DNA from: Nitrospira sp.
Lineage (GTDB): Bacteria; Nitrospirota; Nitrospiria; Nitrospirales; Nitrospiraceae
Direction of reading: 5' to 3'
NCBI GenBank assembly: GCA_009594865.1
Contig: VOPT01000017.1
Coordinates: forward strand, 29,224 to 93,223
Length of the DNA: 64,000 nt
Shown piece after piece: positions 8,819 through 17,265 of the stretch (the stretch's first letter is position 1; each line of letters begins with the position of its first letter). The notes beneath the pieces are model-generated. The model ran no database searches and was not told the DNA's origin. It saw only the letters and a list, made by a program, of their open reading frames with translations. The position numbers were made by a program, and so were the translations under genes.

Positions 8819-10336
8819 ATGCCTGCTTCTCCTCACTTGCCGAACGGTCTCTCGTATGATCCTCAGGTGTTACTGAATTCGCAGCCGGTCATCGTGACGG
8901 TGATCGATCCTGCCGATCATTCCGTACAGTTCCAAAACCAGACTGGTCTGGACGCCTTCGGCGACATGGCCGGCTCCCGCTGCTATGAAAAAATTGCGGG
9001 AAAAACGGCGCCGTGCGAATTCTGCCGTATGCCTGAGGCCTTGGGTCGCGACGGGGTGGTGTCGGAACAAGTGGAGATGATGAACGGTCGCCATCTGCTG
9101 GTGCATTGGGCGAAGGCCCCGACGAAAGACGGCCGCGTCCATGTGATTGAGACGATTACGGATCTGACCAAGCGCAAGCAGGATGAACAGAGCGTTCGGC
9201 AGTCGCAGAAGATGGAGGCACTGGGGCGATTGGCCGCGGGCATCGCGCATGACTTCAATAATCTGCTCATGGTCGTCATCGGCCATGCGCACCGGGTCGC
9301 GCAACAGCTGGGATCTCATCCGCTGCATCACGAAGTGGAAATGATCGGGCAGGCCGGCACTCGGGCCGCGGCATTGACGAAGAAATTGTTGACGTTCAGC
9401 CGCCGCCAGGTTCTGGAGCAGCGTGACGTGCCGCTCAATACGCTGATTCGCGACATGGAAGATATCTTGCGCCGGCTGATCGGAGAGCAGATTCAGACGG
9501 TGATGGTGCTGCACCCTCAGGCCGGCCATGTCTTGGGCGATCCTGTTCAGATCGAGCAGGTCTTGCTGAATCTGGCGCTCAACGCCCGCGATGCCATGGC
9601 CGAAGGGGGCATCCTGACCATCGAGACCGGCAATACCGATCTGGACGAGACGTATGTGCGCACTCACCCCGGCGCGGTTCCCGGCCACTATGTCACGCTG
9701 GTGGTTGAGGATACGGGATGCGGAATCGATGCCGAAACCCTCGCCCATATTTTTGAGCCGTTTTTCACCACGAAAGGGTTCGAGAAGGGGACCGGATTGG
9801 GGCTGGCTACCGTCTATGGCATCGTGAAGGAGAGCCGCGGCTATATCGACGTCACCAGCCAACCTGGACGGGGCTCGCGCTTTACCGTGATGTTGCCGCG
9901 CGTGCAATCGCAATCCTCGGAGACTGAACAGGTGGCGCCCTCACGACCGCTTCCGGCGACATGTGCGACCATTTTGCTGGTGGAAGACGACGAAGGCATC
10001 CGACGACTGGTGGCGGCCGTGCTGCGCGATCAAGGGTATGAAGTATTGGCGGCGGCCGATGGCGTCGAAGCGCTGCAGATGTTGCAGTTACGCAAGGGCG
10101 GTTGCGACCTCCTCATCACCGACGTGATCCTTCCGCGTATGAAGGCCTCCGTCTTGGCGCAGGGAGCCCGGACCATGTTTCCCAAGATCAAGGTGCTCTA
10201 TATCTCCGGTTATGCCGGAGACATGCTGGTCTCGCACGGGGTGGATGCCCAGGCGGCCTACCTCCAGAAGCCGTTTCTGCCTCAAGCGATTATCGAGAAA
10301 GTGGCCGAGTTGATCCCACCCGTGTCTCCGCCATAA
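8819..10336 (+). CDS. Soluble PAS hybrid histidine kinase with receiver
   Basis: The 505 residues contain a PAS-like sensor (about 20-120), HisKA (H144 in GIAHDFNNLL), HATPase_c (N box LNARDAM, then VVEDTGCGID and GTGLGL) and a C-terminal receiver domain (about 380-500) with phospho-acceptor D435 in LLITDVILP. No membrane segment is visible, so it should sense a cytoplasmic signal. The PAS domain carries a Cys cluster (C55, then C66 and C69 in CEFC), which suggests a bound metal or redox-sensitive thiols. No DNA-binding output partner is adjacent, so phosphate probably moves to a response regulator encoded elsewhere or feeds back on the kinase. Confidence 0.9.
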   Translation: MPASPHLPNGLSYDPQVLLNSQPVIVTVIDPADHSVQFQNQTGLDAFGDMAGSRCYEKIAGKTAPCEFCRMPEALGRDGVVSEQVEMMNGRHLLVHWAKAPTKDGRVHVIETITDLTKRKQDEQSVRQSQKMEALGRLAAGIAHDFNNLLMVVIGHAHRVAQQLGSHPLHHEVEMIGQAGTRAAALTKKLLTFSRRQVLEQRDVPLNTLIRDMEDILRRLIGEQIQTVMVLHPQAGHVLGDPVQIEQVLLNLALNARDAMAEGGILTIETGNTDLDETYVRTHPGAVPGHYVTLVVEDTGCGIDAETLAHIFEPFFTTKGFEKGTGLGLATVYGIVKESRGYIDVTSQPGRGSRFTVMLPRVQSQSSETEQVAPSRPLPATCATILLVEDDEGIRRLVAAVLRDQGYEVLAAADGVEALQMLQLRKGGCDLLITDVILPRMKASVLAQGARTMFPKIKVLYISGYAGDMLVSHGVDAQAAYLQKPFLPQAIIEKVAELIPPVSPP

Positions 10337-10538
10337 CGACCGTAGCCTGTTACCACTCGTATGATCGGCCCGCCCGACCTGTTCGGCGGCCTCCTTCCAG
10401 CGTTCTTCACTGCCCATCATGCCTGAGTTATCGTGTTGCGCGCGCCACCGGGCGAACGAGCACACAACATGCGCCATGGCGAAACGAGGCCCACCTCCTG
10501 TTCGGGACAGGTACGCGAGATTGCGAGGGGCAGGAACC

Positions 10539-10907
10539 TTATGTCCAGGAGACGCCGGGCAGGGAGATGACCCGTTCGACTTCGGTTGTCGACTGCGCGT
10601 CCAGTAGAAGATCGTGCACGAGCTTCACGCGGCTCCGCGTGTCGGCTGAAAGCGCCAGGAATTCCACGCCGAAGGCGTCCGTGCTTGTCCAGGTGACGAC
10701 GGCGGGTTTGATCTCGATGGGTTCAACGCGATCGGGAAGCGAGATCCGCAAGGTCAATCGCATGCCGCAGTGAACCTTGGCGCCGGTCTGTTGAATCTTG
10801 CATCCTCCCGGGGAAAAATCCCGCACCACCCCCTGGCTGCTGCCACGGGGGCCTTGTACATCGATCGGTCGATTCATCTCGACACGTGCGTTTTTACGTT
10901 TTGACAT
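10539..10907 (-). CDS. PilZ domain protein (c-di-GMP receptor candidate)
   Basis: The 122-residue protein is essentially a single PilZ domain. The N-terminal arginine/lysine cluster (KRKNARVEMNRP) and the DFSPGGCKI segment correspond to the RxxxR and D/NxSxxG halves of the c-di-GMP site. The first half is not a perfect RxxxR (K/R-rich KRKNAR), so nucleotide binding is probable but not proven. It is a free-standing adaptor that would act on an unknown partner. The gene stands alone between the hybrid kinase (convergent) and the TPR gene upstream on the same strand. Confidence 0.8.
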   Translation of the reverse strand: MSKRKNARVEMNRPIDVQGPRGSSQGVVRDFSPGGCKIQQTGAKVHCGMRLTLRISLPDRVEPIEIKPAVVTWTSTDAFGVEFLALSADTRSRVKLVHDLLLDAQSTTEVERVISLPGVSWT

Positions 10908-10956
10908 CCCTGGGTCCTTCCATGATCGGCGAGGTCGTAGGTGGTTTGGACTATCG

Positions 10957-11946
10957 TTAAATGGCGGGCTGCATGAGTGATTCCGTTAACGTCCGAAATG
11001 CGGGATCCAGCATGAACCGTCCGAAGGAGACATCCTGCCGGGGGTCGGGCATGGATTCCCGCTCATGGCTCAGGCGGAAGTGCAGGAACGCATCGTGAAG
11101 CGATTGCATGGCTCGGTCACGCTCGTTCATCCCGGCGTAGGTACGGGCGAGATCGTAGTGAAAAAACGGATTCGTCGGCTCTTGCGAGAGCCCATACTCG
11201 ATCGTCGTTTTGGCGCGCGCAAAATCGCCGGTTCTGCGATAGGCGCCGCCCAGGTTATGCACGAGCAGACGCCAAAGGGCTTTGCTCAGGATGGGGTTCG
11301 CCTGTTCGAGGGCGACGGCCCGTTCATACTGCCGGATCGCTTGCTTGAACTGTCCCTGCAGATACGGCGCGCTCCCTGCTCGAAAATAATCCAGGCTGCC
11401 CGCCTGTGCTGCGGCGACGATGGAGAAGCTCTCCAACACCGTCCGCAGGTGTGAGCCGTCGCCCGTTGTCGAGCCGCTCTGTGTGAGATGAATGTCGGTG
11501 TAAACGTTCTCCTTGCTTGCACAGGCAAAGAGGTGAAGGCGATCTGTCCCTTGGCCGCCGGTCTCACGCAGAAGATATTCGAATACGGGCACTTGATTGA
11601 TCTCGATTCGTGTCGGCCCTGAAGGGGATGGCGCGGCAGCGGTGCGTGCGATACGGTTCAGGTGAGCGAGACAGCCCTGCTCCGTGGCCTGTCCGGAGAC
11701 CGCCTCCAGTGTGACGGAGAGCTGCACGGCGGCTGCGTCGTTGGTGGCGAGTAGATAGCGCCGACTGTCCGGTTTGACGCCATCGGCTTGGATGCGATAG
11801 CCGGTCATGTCGAGACGTACTGCCCAGGCCTTGTCGATAAGTGCGATGCTTCGCTGGTGGGGGATCTCGCCGGCGAGGCCGGTGCCGGCCGCCATGAGCG
11901 CGTAGCCGAGTACACTTGCGAGCAGCCGTTTCCTCGACGATGGCAT
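10957..11946 (-). CDS. Exported TPR-repeat protein
   Basis: The 329-residue product begins with a cleavable signal peptide (KRLLASVLGYALMAAGTGLAGE). A middle region of unknown fold (about 30-180) follows, then TPR-like repeats (about 195-310, including QFKQAIRQYERAVALEQANP and ARAKTTIEYGLSQEPTNP). It therefore probably works in the periplasm as a protein-interaction scaffold. The start has a good ribosome site (AAAGGAG). No specific function is recognisable, and neither neighbour is obviously connected. Confidence 0.75.
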   Translation of the reverse strand: MPSSRKRLLASVLGYALMAAGTGLAGEIPHQRSIALIDKAWAVRLDMTGYRIQADGVKPDSRRYLLATNDAAAVQLSVTLEAVSGQATEQGCLAHLNRIARTAAAPSPSGPTRIEINQVPVFEYLLRETGGQGTDRLHLFACASKENVYTDIHLTQSGSTTGDGSHLRTVLESFSIVAAAQAGSLDYFRAGSAPYLQGQFKQAIRQYERAVALEQANPILSKALWRLLVHNLGGAYRRTGDFARAKTTIEYGLSQEPTNPFFHYDLARTYAGMNERDRAMQSLHDAFLHFRLSHERESMPDPRQDVSFGRFMLDPAFRTLTESLMQPAI

Positions 11947-12292
11947 CCCCGCTCCTTTATCTTCTGTCTCTGTCAGCTGCTGGTCATGTCGTCACTGTAG
12001 TCTAACGTTCAGGTCTCGCCGGCCAAAGCAAAACTACAAAACCAGCGTCCTCTGTGATGGCGAAGCGGTGGTGACGCGCCGCAATGGCGGCCTGGCCCTG
12101 TGGCGTCGTGCGACCGAATGGAGAGAGGACGATCGTCTATGGCAGCAACTTGGTAGGCCTTGGCCAGGGATGATTCGGAAATGTCTCGCCGGTATCATTC
12201 ACCGCCATCGGTATCGGCGTTGCATAGTCCTCGATAAGGATGTATCCCTATGCTGGGAGATGGCAGCCGATGTGGTGAAGAGAGGAGCGACG
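11947..12292. other. 346-base divergent intergenic region
   Basis: This lies between the divergently transcribed TPR gene and NTF2-like gene, so it should hold both promoters. I see no strong -35/-10 pair, repeat or RNA structure. An open frame runs through it in phase with the NTF2-like gene, but it has no ribosome site and looks non-coding. Confidence 0.5.
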
Positions 12293-12910
12293 ATGCACGC
12301 ACGAGACGGACAGGCGATGGGTATGAAGCGACGGGCCGCTGGCCTGTGGCGGACGGTTCTATGGATCTTTGCTGTGGCCATGATGGCGCAGGTCTCGTCA
12401 GGTCAAGCGGCCGTGCACGTGCTTCCCGACATGACCGTAACGCGCGAAACCGGGATCACCGTCAGCGGCGCCAAGGCGGTGCATGTCGATCCCACGATGC
12501 AAGAGGTGTTGGCGGCATTTGATCGCGCAGAACAGGCCTTGGAGAAACAGGATCTCACCGTGCTGATGCAGTTTTATGCTCCCGGCTACAACTATCACGG
12601 CCTGCACGTGGAAGATGTCCAACGCATCTGGGGCGAGGTATTCGAGCACTACCGGACATTGTCCTCGACGCATCTCTTTTCCGAGATGAAAATCCTGCGA
12701 ACCGAGGCAGGGCTGCGCGTCGAATTGACCTGCACGGGTGGCTTGTATGGCGCCGACATGCAATCAGGCGCGCGCGTCACGCTGGATAGCTGGTTTCAAG
12801 AGGTGCATTATCTCGTGCGGGACAAGCAGGGGTGGCGGTTTCTCGGAAATCGAGGTGATGCGCCGCGCTCGGCGCCCTTTTCCTCTTCCCCGCACCATCC
12901 GCTCTTCTGA
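12293..12910 (+). CDS. Exported NTF2/SnoaL-like protein
   Basis: The start at ATG 12293 follows AGAGGAG by five bases, giving 205 residues. A signal peptide is visible (KRRAAGLWRTVLWIFAVAMM...GQA). The mature part has an NTF2-like cone fold pattern: VLAAFDRAEQALEKQDLTVL, then FYAPGYNYHG, a strand pair around LRVELTCTG and a final GWRFLGNRG. Such domains often bind small ligands or act as nuclear-transport-factor-like enzymes. No catalytic residue set can be assigned. The tail (SAPFSSSPHHPLF) is low-complexity. Confidence 0.72.
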   Translation: MHARDGQAMGMKRRAAGLWRTVLWIFAVAMMAQVSSGQAAVHVLPDMTVTRETGITVSGAKAVHVDPTMQEVLAAFDRAEQALEKQDLTVLMQFYAPGYNYHGLHVEDVQRIWGEVFEHYRTLSSTHLFSEMKILRTEAGLRVELTCTGGLYGADMQSGARVTLDSWFQEVHYLVRDKQGWRFLGNRGDAPRSAPFSSSPHHPLF

Positions 12911-12928
12911 TCGAGCCCGTCCAGGCGG

Positions 12929-13381
12929 TCAGGCTGCGGCCGCGGAGGCGGCAGTGGCGGCGGTGCTGAGGAGTTTCTTGACGCTGGCATGGGCCAGCAC
13001 AACGTCCGGAGTCCGTTGCAGGGCCTCGTAGTAGCTCCGTTCGAATCCGTCGCCTTCTTCCGACGGGCGCAGCATGTGGCGAGCTTCTAACAGGAGGTCC
13101 TGCGCGGTTTCGATGGTGGTGTCCTCGTGATCTTCGAGCACGACATCGATGCGAACGACGAGGTGTGACAAGGGGTGAAGCCAGGCGAACCAGGGATCGT
13201 TCATCACGAGCTGCAGCAACTGCCCGGCGGAGGAGATGCGTCCATAAATGCGTTCATAGGTGACCTGTTCGGAGACGATCAGGGATTTGTGCAGGCCGAG
13301 CAAGCCGTGACGAAGGTCCTTCAGGCTGGCACGAAGGTTATCCGGCAGCGGATTCGAAGACGACCAGGAGGAACGTGTCAT
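12929..13381 (-). CDS. Conserved-looking helical protein, unknown function
   Basis: The protein has 150 residues, is predicted mostly alpha-helical, and has no signal peptide or TM segment. It ends in an Ala-rich tail (TAATAASAAAA). Charged and aromatic positions look like a real folded protein (DLRHGLLGLHKSLI, then DPWFAWLHPLSHLVVRID). I do not recognise the family with confidence. It lies tail-to-tail with the NTF2-like gene, 18 bases away, and upstream of a divergent P-type ATPase. Confidence 0.65.
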   Translation of the reverse strand: MTRSSWSSSNPLPDNLRASLKDLRHGLLGLHKSLIVSEQVTYERIYGRISSAGQLLQLVMNDPWFAWLHPLSHLVVRIDVVLEDHEDTTIETAQDLLLEARHMLRPSEEGDGFERSYYEALQRTPDVVLAHASVKKLLSTAATAASAAAA

Positions 13382-13670
13382 AGATCACCCATCCTACGCA
13401 ATCCACAGCTTCAAGCGACGGCCGTTCCTACCACAGGAATGATGCCCCCTTCAGGGCCACTTTCCGTCCTTCGTGGATACTGTATCGGCTGGTTTGCGCC
13501 GGGATTGAGTCTCCGGCTTGTGAAAGCGCAGAAATTTCCTCCTGGCCCATGGCGGACAGGGGCAAGAAAGACCGTTTTCTCCACAAGTTGAAGTGCTTAG
13601 GAAGGGTAAAGGCGAAGGGGCCTCTCCCTAAGGCGTCGCCCACCAGGGAAGCGGAAAGAGATCGAAAGGC

Positions 13671-16385
13671 ATGGTCGAAGCACGACAGCAGAGTCAGGCC
13701 CGGTGGTACGCACGGGCCATCGAAGACATCAGCCGCGAGTTCGGCGTCGATCCCGCGCAAGGCCTGGGCGAAGACGAAGCTGCACGCCGGCTTTCCGCCC
13801 ATGGCCGCAATGAGTTGCCCGAAGCCGCGCCCCCTTCGCCCTGGCATATCCTGGCCGCACAATTTACCAGCCTGATTATCTGGGTGCTGATCGGCGCCGC
13901 CCTTGTGTCAGGCCTCCTTGGCGAATGGATCGATGCCGGCGCCATCCTGGCCATTGTGCTGCTGAACGGGCTGCTGGGATTCGTACAGGAATACCGTGCG
14001 GAGCAGTCGCTGGCGGCGCTTAAGACGATGGCAGTGACCTATGCTCGGGTGGTGCGAGAGGGGGCGCGGCGAGCCCTGTTATCAACCGAGCTGGTTCTCG
14101 GCGACATCATTGATGTAGAGGCGGGGGATCATGTCCCGGCGGATGCACGACTCATCCAGGCCACGGCCTGTCTCACCCAGGAAGCGGCCCTGACCGGGGA
14201 ATCCACCCCCGTTGAAAAATCCAGCCAGGTGTTGGTCGATCACGATGTGTCCCTGGCCGATCAGCGGAACATGCTGTTCATGGGAACCACCGTGACCGGA
14301 GGAAAGGGGCGTGCCCTGATTGTCGCCACCGGCAGCGGCACGGAGTTGGGCCGCATTGCGACGCTGATGACCTCCGTGGCGGTGGAGCCGACACCCCTCC
14401 AGCGGCGATTAGAGCAGTTCGGCCATGTGTTGTTATGGCTGTCGCTGGGAATCGTGGTCGTCGTGTTCGGGCTTGGCCTCTGGCGCGGCGAACCGCTGTT
14501 CGAGATGTTTTTGACGGCCGTGAGTCTCGCCGTGGCGGCCATTCCCGAGGGGCTGCCGGCCATTGTGACGACGACGCTCGCCCTGGGGGTGATGCGGATG
14601 GTGAGCCGTCATGCGTTGATCCGTCGCCTGCCTGCCGTTGAAACCCTGGGCGCTGCGACGGTGATCTGTACGGATAAGACCGGCACCTTAACGAAGAACG
14701 AAATGACGGTCAGGCAGCTGGCGGTCGATGATCTGGTGTGTGACGTCACCGGCGACGGCTATGCGCCGGCGGGTGAGATCATCGGAGGCGATGGTCGCAC
14801 GGGAGGGTTACGAGATCTCTTGTGGAGCGCGGTATTGTGTAATGGTTCCTCGCTTCGCGAGGCCGATGGAGGATGGACGGTAGTCGGTGATCCCACGGAG
14901 GGCGCCTTGCTGGTGGCGGGCGGCAAGGCCGGATGGCGGAAAGCGGAGCTCGAACGCGCGCATCCTCTTGTGGGAGAAATTCCGTTCGACTCGGAACGCA
15001 AGATGATGACGATGATCCGCCGGTCGGAAGGGCGTGCCGTCGCCTATGTGAAGGGCGCGCCGGATATTCTCTTGGAACGGTGCGATTCGTATATGACGAA
15101 GGCGGGGGACGTGGCACCGCTTTCTGATTCGATGCGCCGCTCGATCGTATCGCGCAATCAGCAATTCGCACAGCAGGCCCTCCGGGTCGTGGCGTTAGCG
15201 CGTCGCGTGCTCGATCCGGAGCCGGCCACATTCGAGTCGCAGGGCATCGAGCGTGAATTGGTGTTCGTTGGCCTGGCCGCGATGAAAGACCCCTTACGTC
15301 CGGAAGCGAAGGAGGCGGTCGAGCGTTGCCGGTCCGCAGGCATCAAGACCGTGATGATTACCGGGGATCATAAGGAGACGGCCCTGGCGATCGGCCGCGA
15401 GGCCGGATTTGCAAGCGAGGCGAGGCAGGCCCTGTCTGGCGTGGAACTGAACGGATTGACTGATGCGGAGCTGTCGTCGCGCGTGCGAGACCTCTCGGTC
15501 TATGCGCGGGTGTCGGCGGAGCACAAGCTTCGCATCGTCAAAGCCTGGCGCGCGCATGGCGCAGTGGTGGCCATGACCGGAGACGGCGTGAATGATGCCC
15601 CGGCCATTCGGGAAGCGGATATCGGAATCGCCATGGGCATGACAGGCACGGACGTGACGAAAGACGCGTCGGACATGGTGGTCACCGACGACAATTTTGC
15701 GTCCATCGCCGCGGCGGTCGAGGAAGGTCGGAGCATTTATGAAAACATCCGCAAGTCTGTGCACTATTTGCTGTCGTGTAATCTGAGCGAAGTCCTGGTG
15801 ATGCTGGGCAGCACGTTATTGGGCTGGCCGTTGCCGTTGCTGCCGATCCATATTCTCTGGATCAACCTGGTGACTGACGGGTTTCCTGCGCTCGCCTTGG
15901 CCGTCGATCCGAAAGATCCCGATGTCATGAAGCGCCCGCCTCGCGATCCGCAGGCGCCCCTCCTGGATCGCCAGCGGTTTGTGACGGTCTGCGTTCAAGG
16001 CGCGGTGATGGCGGCGGCGACGTTGGTGGTGTTCGGTATGGCCCTGTCGATCATGCACGACGAGGTGGCGTTCGCGCGCACCATGACGTTTACGACGTTG
16101 GTGCTGGTGCAGTTTCTCCACGCCTTTACCTGCCGCCACGACCGGTTGTCGCTGTTGCAGATCGGGATCACCACGAATCGGATGCTGGTGGCCGCCGTGC
16201 TGATTTCAGCCATGCTGCAGGCCGGGATTCTGTTGAGTCCATGGGGGCAGGAGATTTTTCGAGTCGTTCGACTGCGGCCCGATGAATGGTGGCTGATCGC
16301 GGGGTTCGGGATTCTGCCGTTCGTGGTGATGGAACTGTGGAAGGCGTGGATCCGGAGGGGAAACGGGTCCGCGAGGCAGAGCTAG
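13671..16385 (+). CDS. P-type ATPase, P2 class (Ca2+-type exporter)
   Basis: A 904-residue cation ATPase. It has an N-terminal cation-ATPase domain, TGES in the actuator domain, the phosphorylated D335 (DKTGTLTKNEMTV), the KGAPD nucleotide-binding motif and GDGVNDAPA. TM4 carries AAIPEGLPA. TM5/6 show SCNLSEVLVM and NLVTDGFPALAL, the Glu/Asn/Asp positions that bind Ca2+ in SERCA and PMR1-like pumps. It should export Ca2+ (or Mn2+) from the cytoplasm. A Na+ or K+ variant is possible because bacterial P2 pumps vary in specificity. Its last four bases overlap the convergent phosphoesterase gene. Confidence 0.88.
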   Translation: MVEARQQSQARWYARAIEDISREFGVDPAQGLGEDEAARRLSAHGRNELPEAAPPSPWHILAAQFTSLIIWVLIGAALVSGLLGEWIDAGAILAIVLLNGLLGFVQEYRAEQSLAALKTMAVTYARVVREGARRALLSTELVLGDIIDVEAGDHVPADARLIQATACLTQEAALTGESTPVEKSSQVLVDHDVSLADQRNMLFMGTTVTGGKGRALIVATGSGTELGRIATLMTSVAVEPTPLQRRLEQFGHVLLWLSLGIVVVVFGLGLWRGEPLFEMFLTAVSLAVAAIPEGLPAIVTTTLALGVMRMVSRHALIRRLPAVETLGAATVICTDKTGTLTKNEMTVRQLAVDDLVCDVTGDGYAPAGEIIGGDGRTGGLRDLLWSAVLCNGSSLREADGGWTVVGDPTEGALLVAGGKAGWRKAELERAHPLVGEIPFDSERKMMTMIRRSEGRAVAYVKGAPDILLERCDSYMTKAGDVAPLSDSMRRSIVSRNQQFAQQALRVVALARRVLDPEPATFESQGIERELVFVGLAAMKDPLRPEAKEAVERCRSAGIKTVMITGDHKETALAIGREAGFASEARQALSGVELNGLTDAELSSRVRDLSVYARVSAEHKLRIVKAWRAHGAVVAMTGDGVNDAPAIREADIGIAMGMTGTDVTKDASDMVVTDDNFASIAAAVEEGRSIYENIRKSVHYLLSCNLSEVLVMLGSTLLGWPLPLLPIHILWINLVTDGFPALALAVDPKDPDVMKRPPRDPQAPLLDRQRFVTVCVQGAVMAAATLVVFGMALSIMHDEVAFARTMTFTTLVLVQFLHAFTCRHDRLSLLQIGITTNRMLVAAVLISAMLQAGILLSPWGQEIFRVVRLRPDEWWLIAGFGILPFVVMELWKAWIRRGNGSARQS

Positions 16386-17248
16386 GGTTTCGGGGCTGCC
16401 CACATCGTCGTGAGGGGAGATGCCTGCCGGCTGAGTCCCACCGGTTGGGCTCCATACATCTCCGTGACCGTCCGCAGCAGTCCGTAGTGATTCGTCGGCT
16501 CATGATAGCGTCCGGCTCGCACCATCGGTCCCACGAGAATCGTGGGGATATGGTTGTCGGATTTTCCGTTGTCCTCGTCCCACGTAATGATCAACAGGCT
16601 GTTGTGGGTCTGTGCCCACTCCACGTAACGCTCGACACGGGACTGGAGCCATTGGTCCCCGCGTTGGATGCGGTCGGGATCACTGCCGTCGTGCATGTCG
16701 TTCTGTTGATTGGGCACAATGATGCTGACGGTCGGCAGGGTGCTGAAATCCGTCGGAAAATCGGTCAGCGGGCGATTCTGCGCAGCCGGGACGGTATTCG
16801 TGGACGACGATTGCCAGTTCACCCACGGATTATGTTTGCGCGCATAGGCACCGGCAATGCAGTCGACGGCGCCCACGGCGGGCAAGTCTTCGGAGTATCC
16901 GATAAACGACTGTCCGGCCTGCACCAGGGTGCTGGACAAGTTCGGCGCCGTCAGCGACATGGGGCACACATTCCCATTCACGCCTTCGATGGTGCCGGCA
17001 AACAGCGCGATGTAGTTCGGCTGGCTTGGATGGGTCACTCCGTAGGAATTGGTCAGCAGCGCGCCTTTGCGCGCCAGTGTGTTCAAGTAGGGGGCGGCCC
17101 GAGAGTCGATGATCTGACCGAAGGCATGATTTTCTTCGATCACGATGACCACATGGTCGGGTTTGGGCAACGGCGGCTGAGCTGAACCGAGGGTGGTCCA
17201 GGAGAGAAACAGTGTGGCGAAGGCGAGCCCGAAGACTAACCTGTTCAT
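16382..17248 (-). CDS. Secreted acid phosphatase / phospholipase C family protein
   Basis: The 288-residue protein has a signal peptide (FGLAFATLFLSWTTLGSAQ). It carries the phosphoesterase-family landmarks in order: VVIVIEENHAF near the N-terminus (metal-binding Glu/Asn), THPSQPNYIALFAG (nucleophile region), NQQNDMHDG and LLIITWDEDNG near residue 200 (Asp/Glu metal ligands). This family includes AcpA-type acid phosphatases and phospholipases C. The length fits a compact phosphatase better than the larger phospholipases. It likely releases phosphate from organic esters in the periplasm. It is 17 bases downstream of the ABC exporter and probably cotranscribed. Confidence 0.82.
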   Translation of the reverse strand: MNRLVFGLAFATLFLSWTTLGSAQPPLPKPDHVVIVIEENHAFGQIIDSRAAPYLNTLARKGALLTNSYGVTHPSQPNYIALFAGTIEGVNGNVCPMSLTAPNLSSTLVQAGQSFIGYSEDLPAVGAVDCIAGAYARKHNPWVNWQSSSTNTVPAAQNRPLTDFPTDFSTLPTVSIIVPNQQNDMHDGSDPDRIQRGDQWLQSRVERYVEWAQTHNSLLIITWDEDNGKSDNHIPTILVGPMVRAGRYHEPTNHYGLLRTVTEMYGAQPVGLSRQASPLTTMWAAPKP

Positions 17249-17265
17249 CAGAGTCTCGTGATCGA

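Noticed and set aside
12068..12292. N-terminal extension of the NTF2-like gene
   Set aside because: No ribosome site and no signal sequence; the signal peptide starts after 12293 behind a good site.
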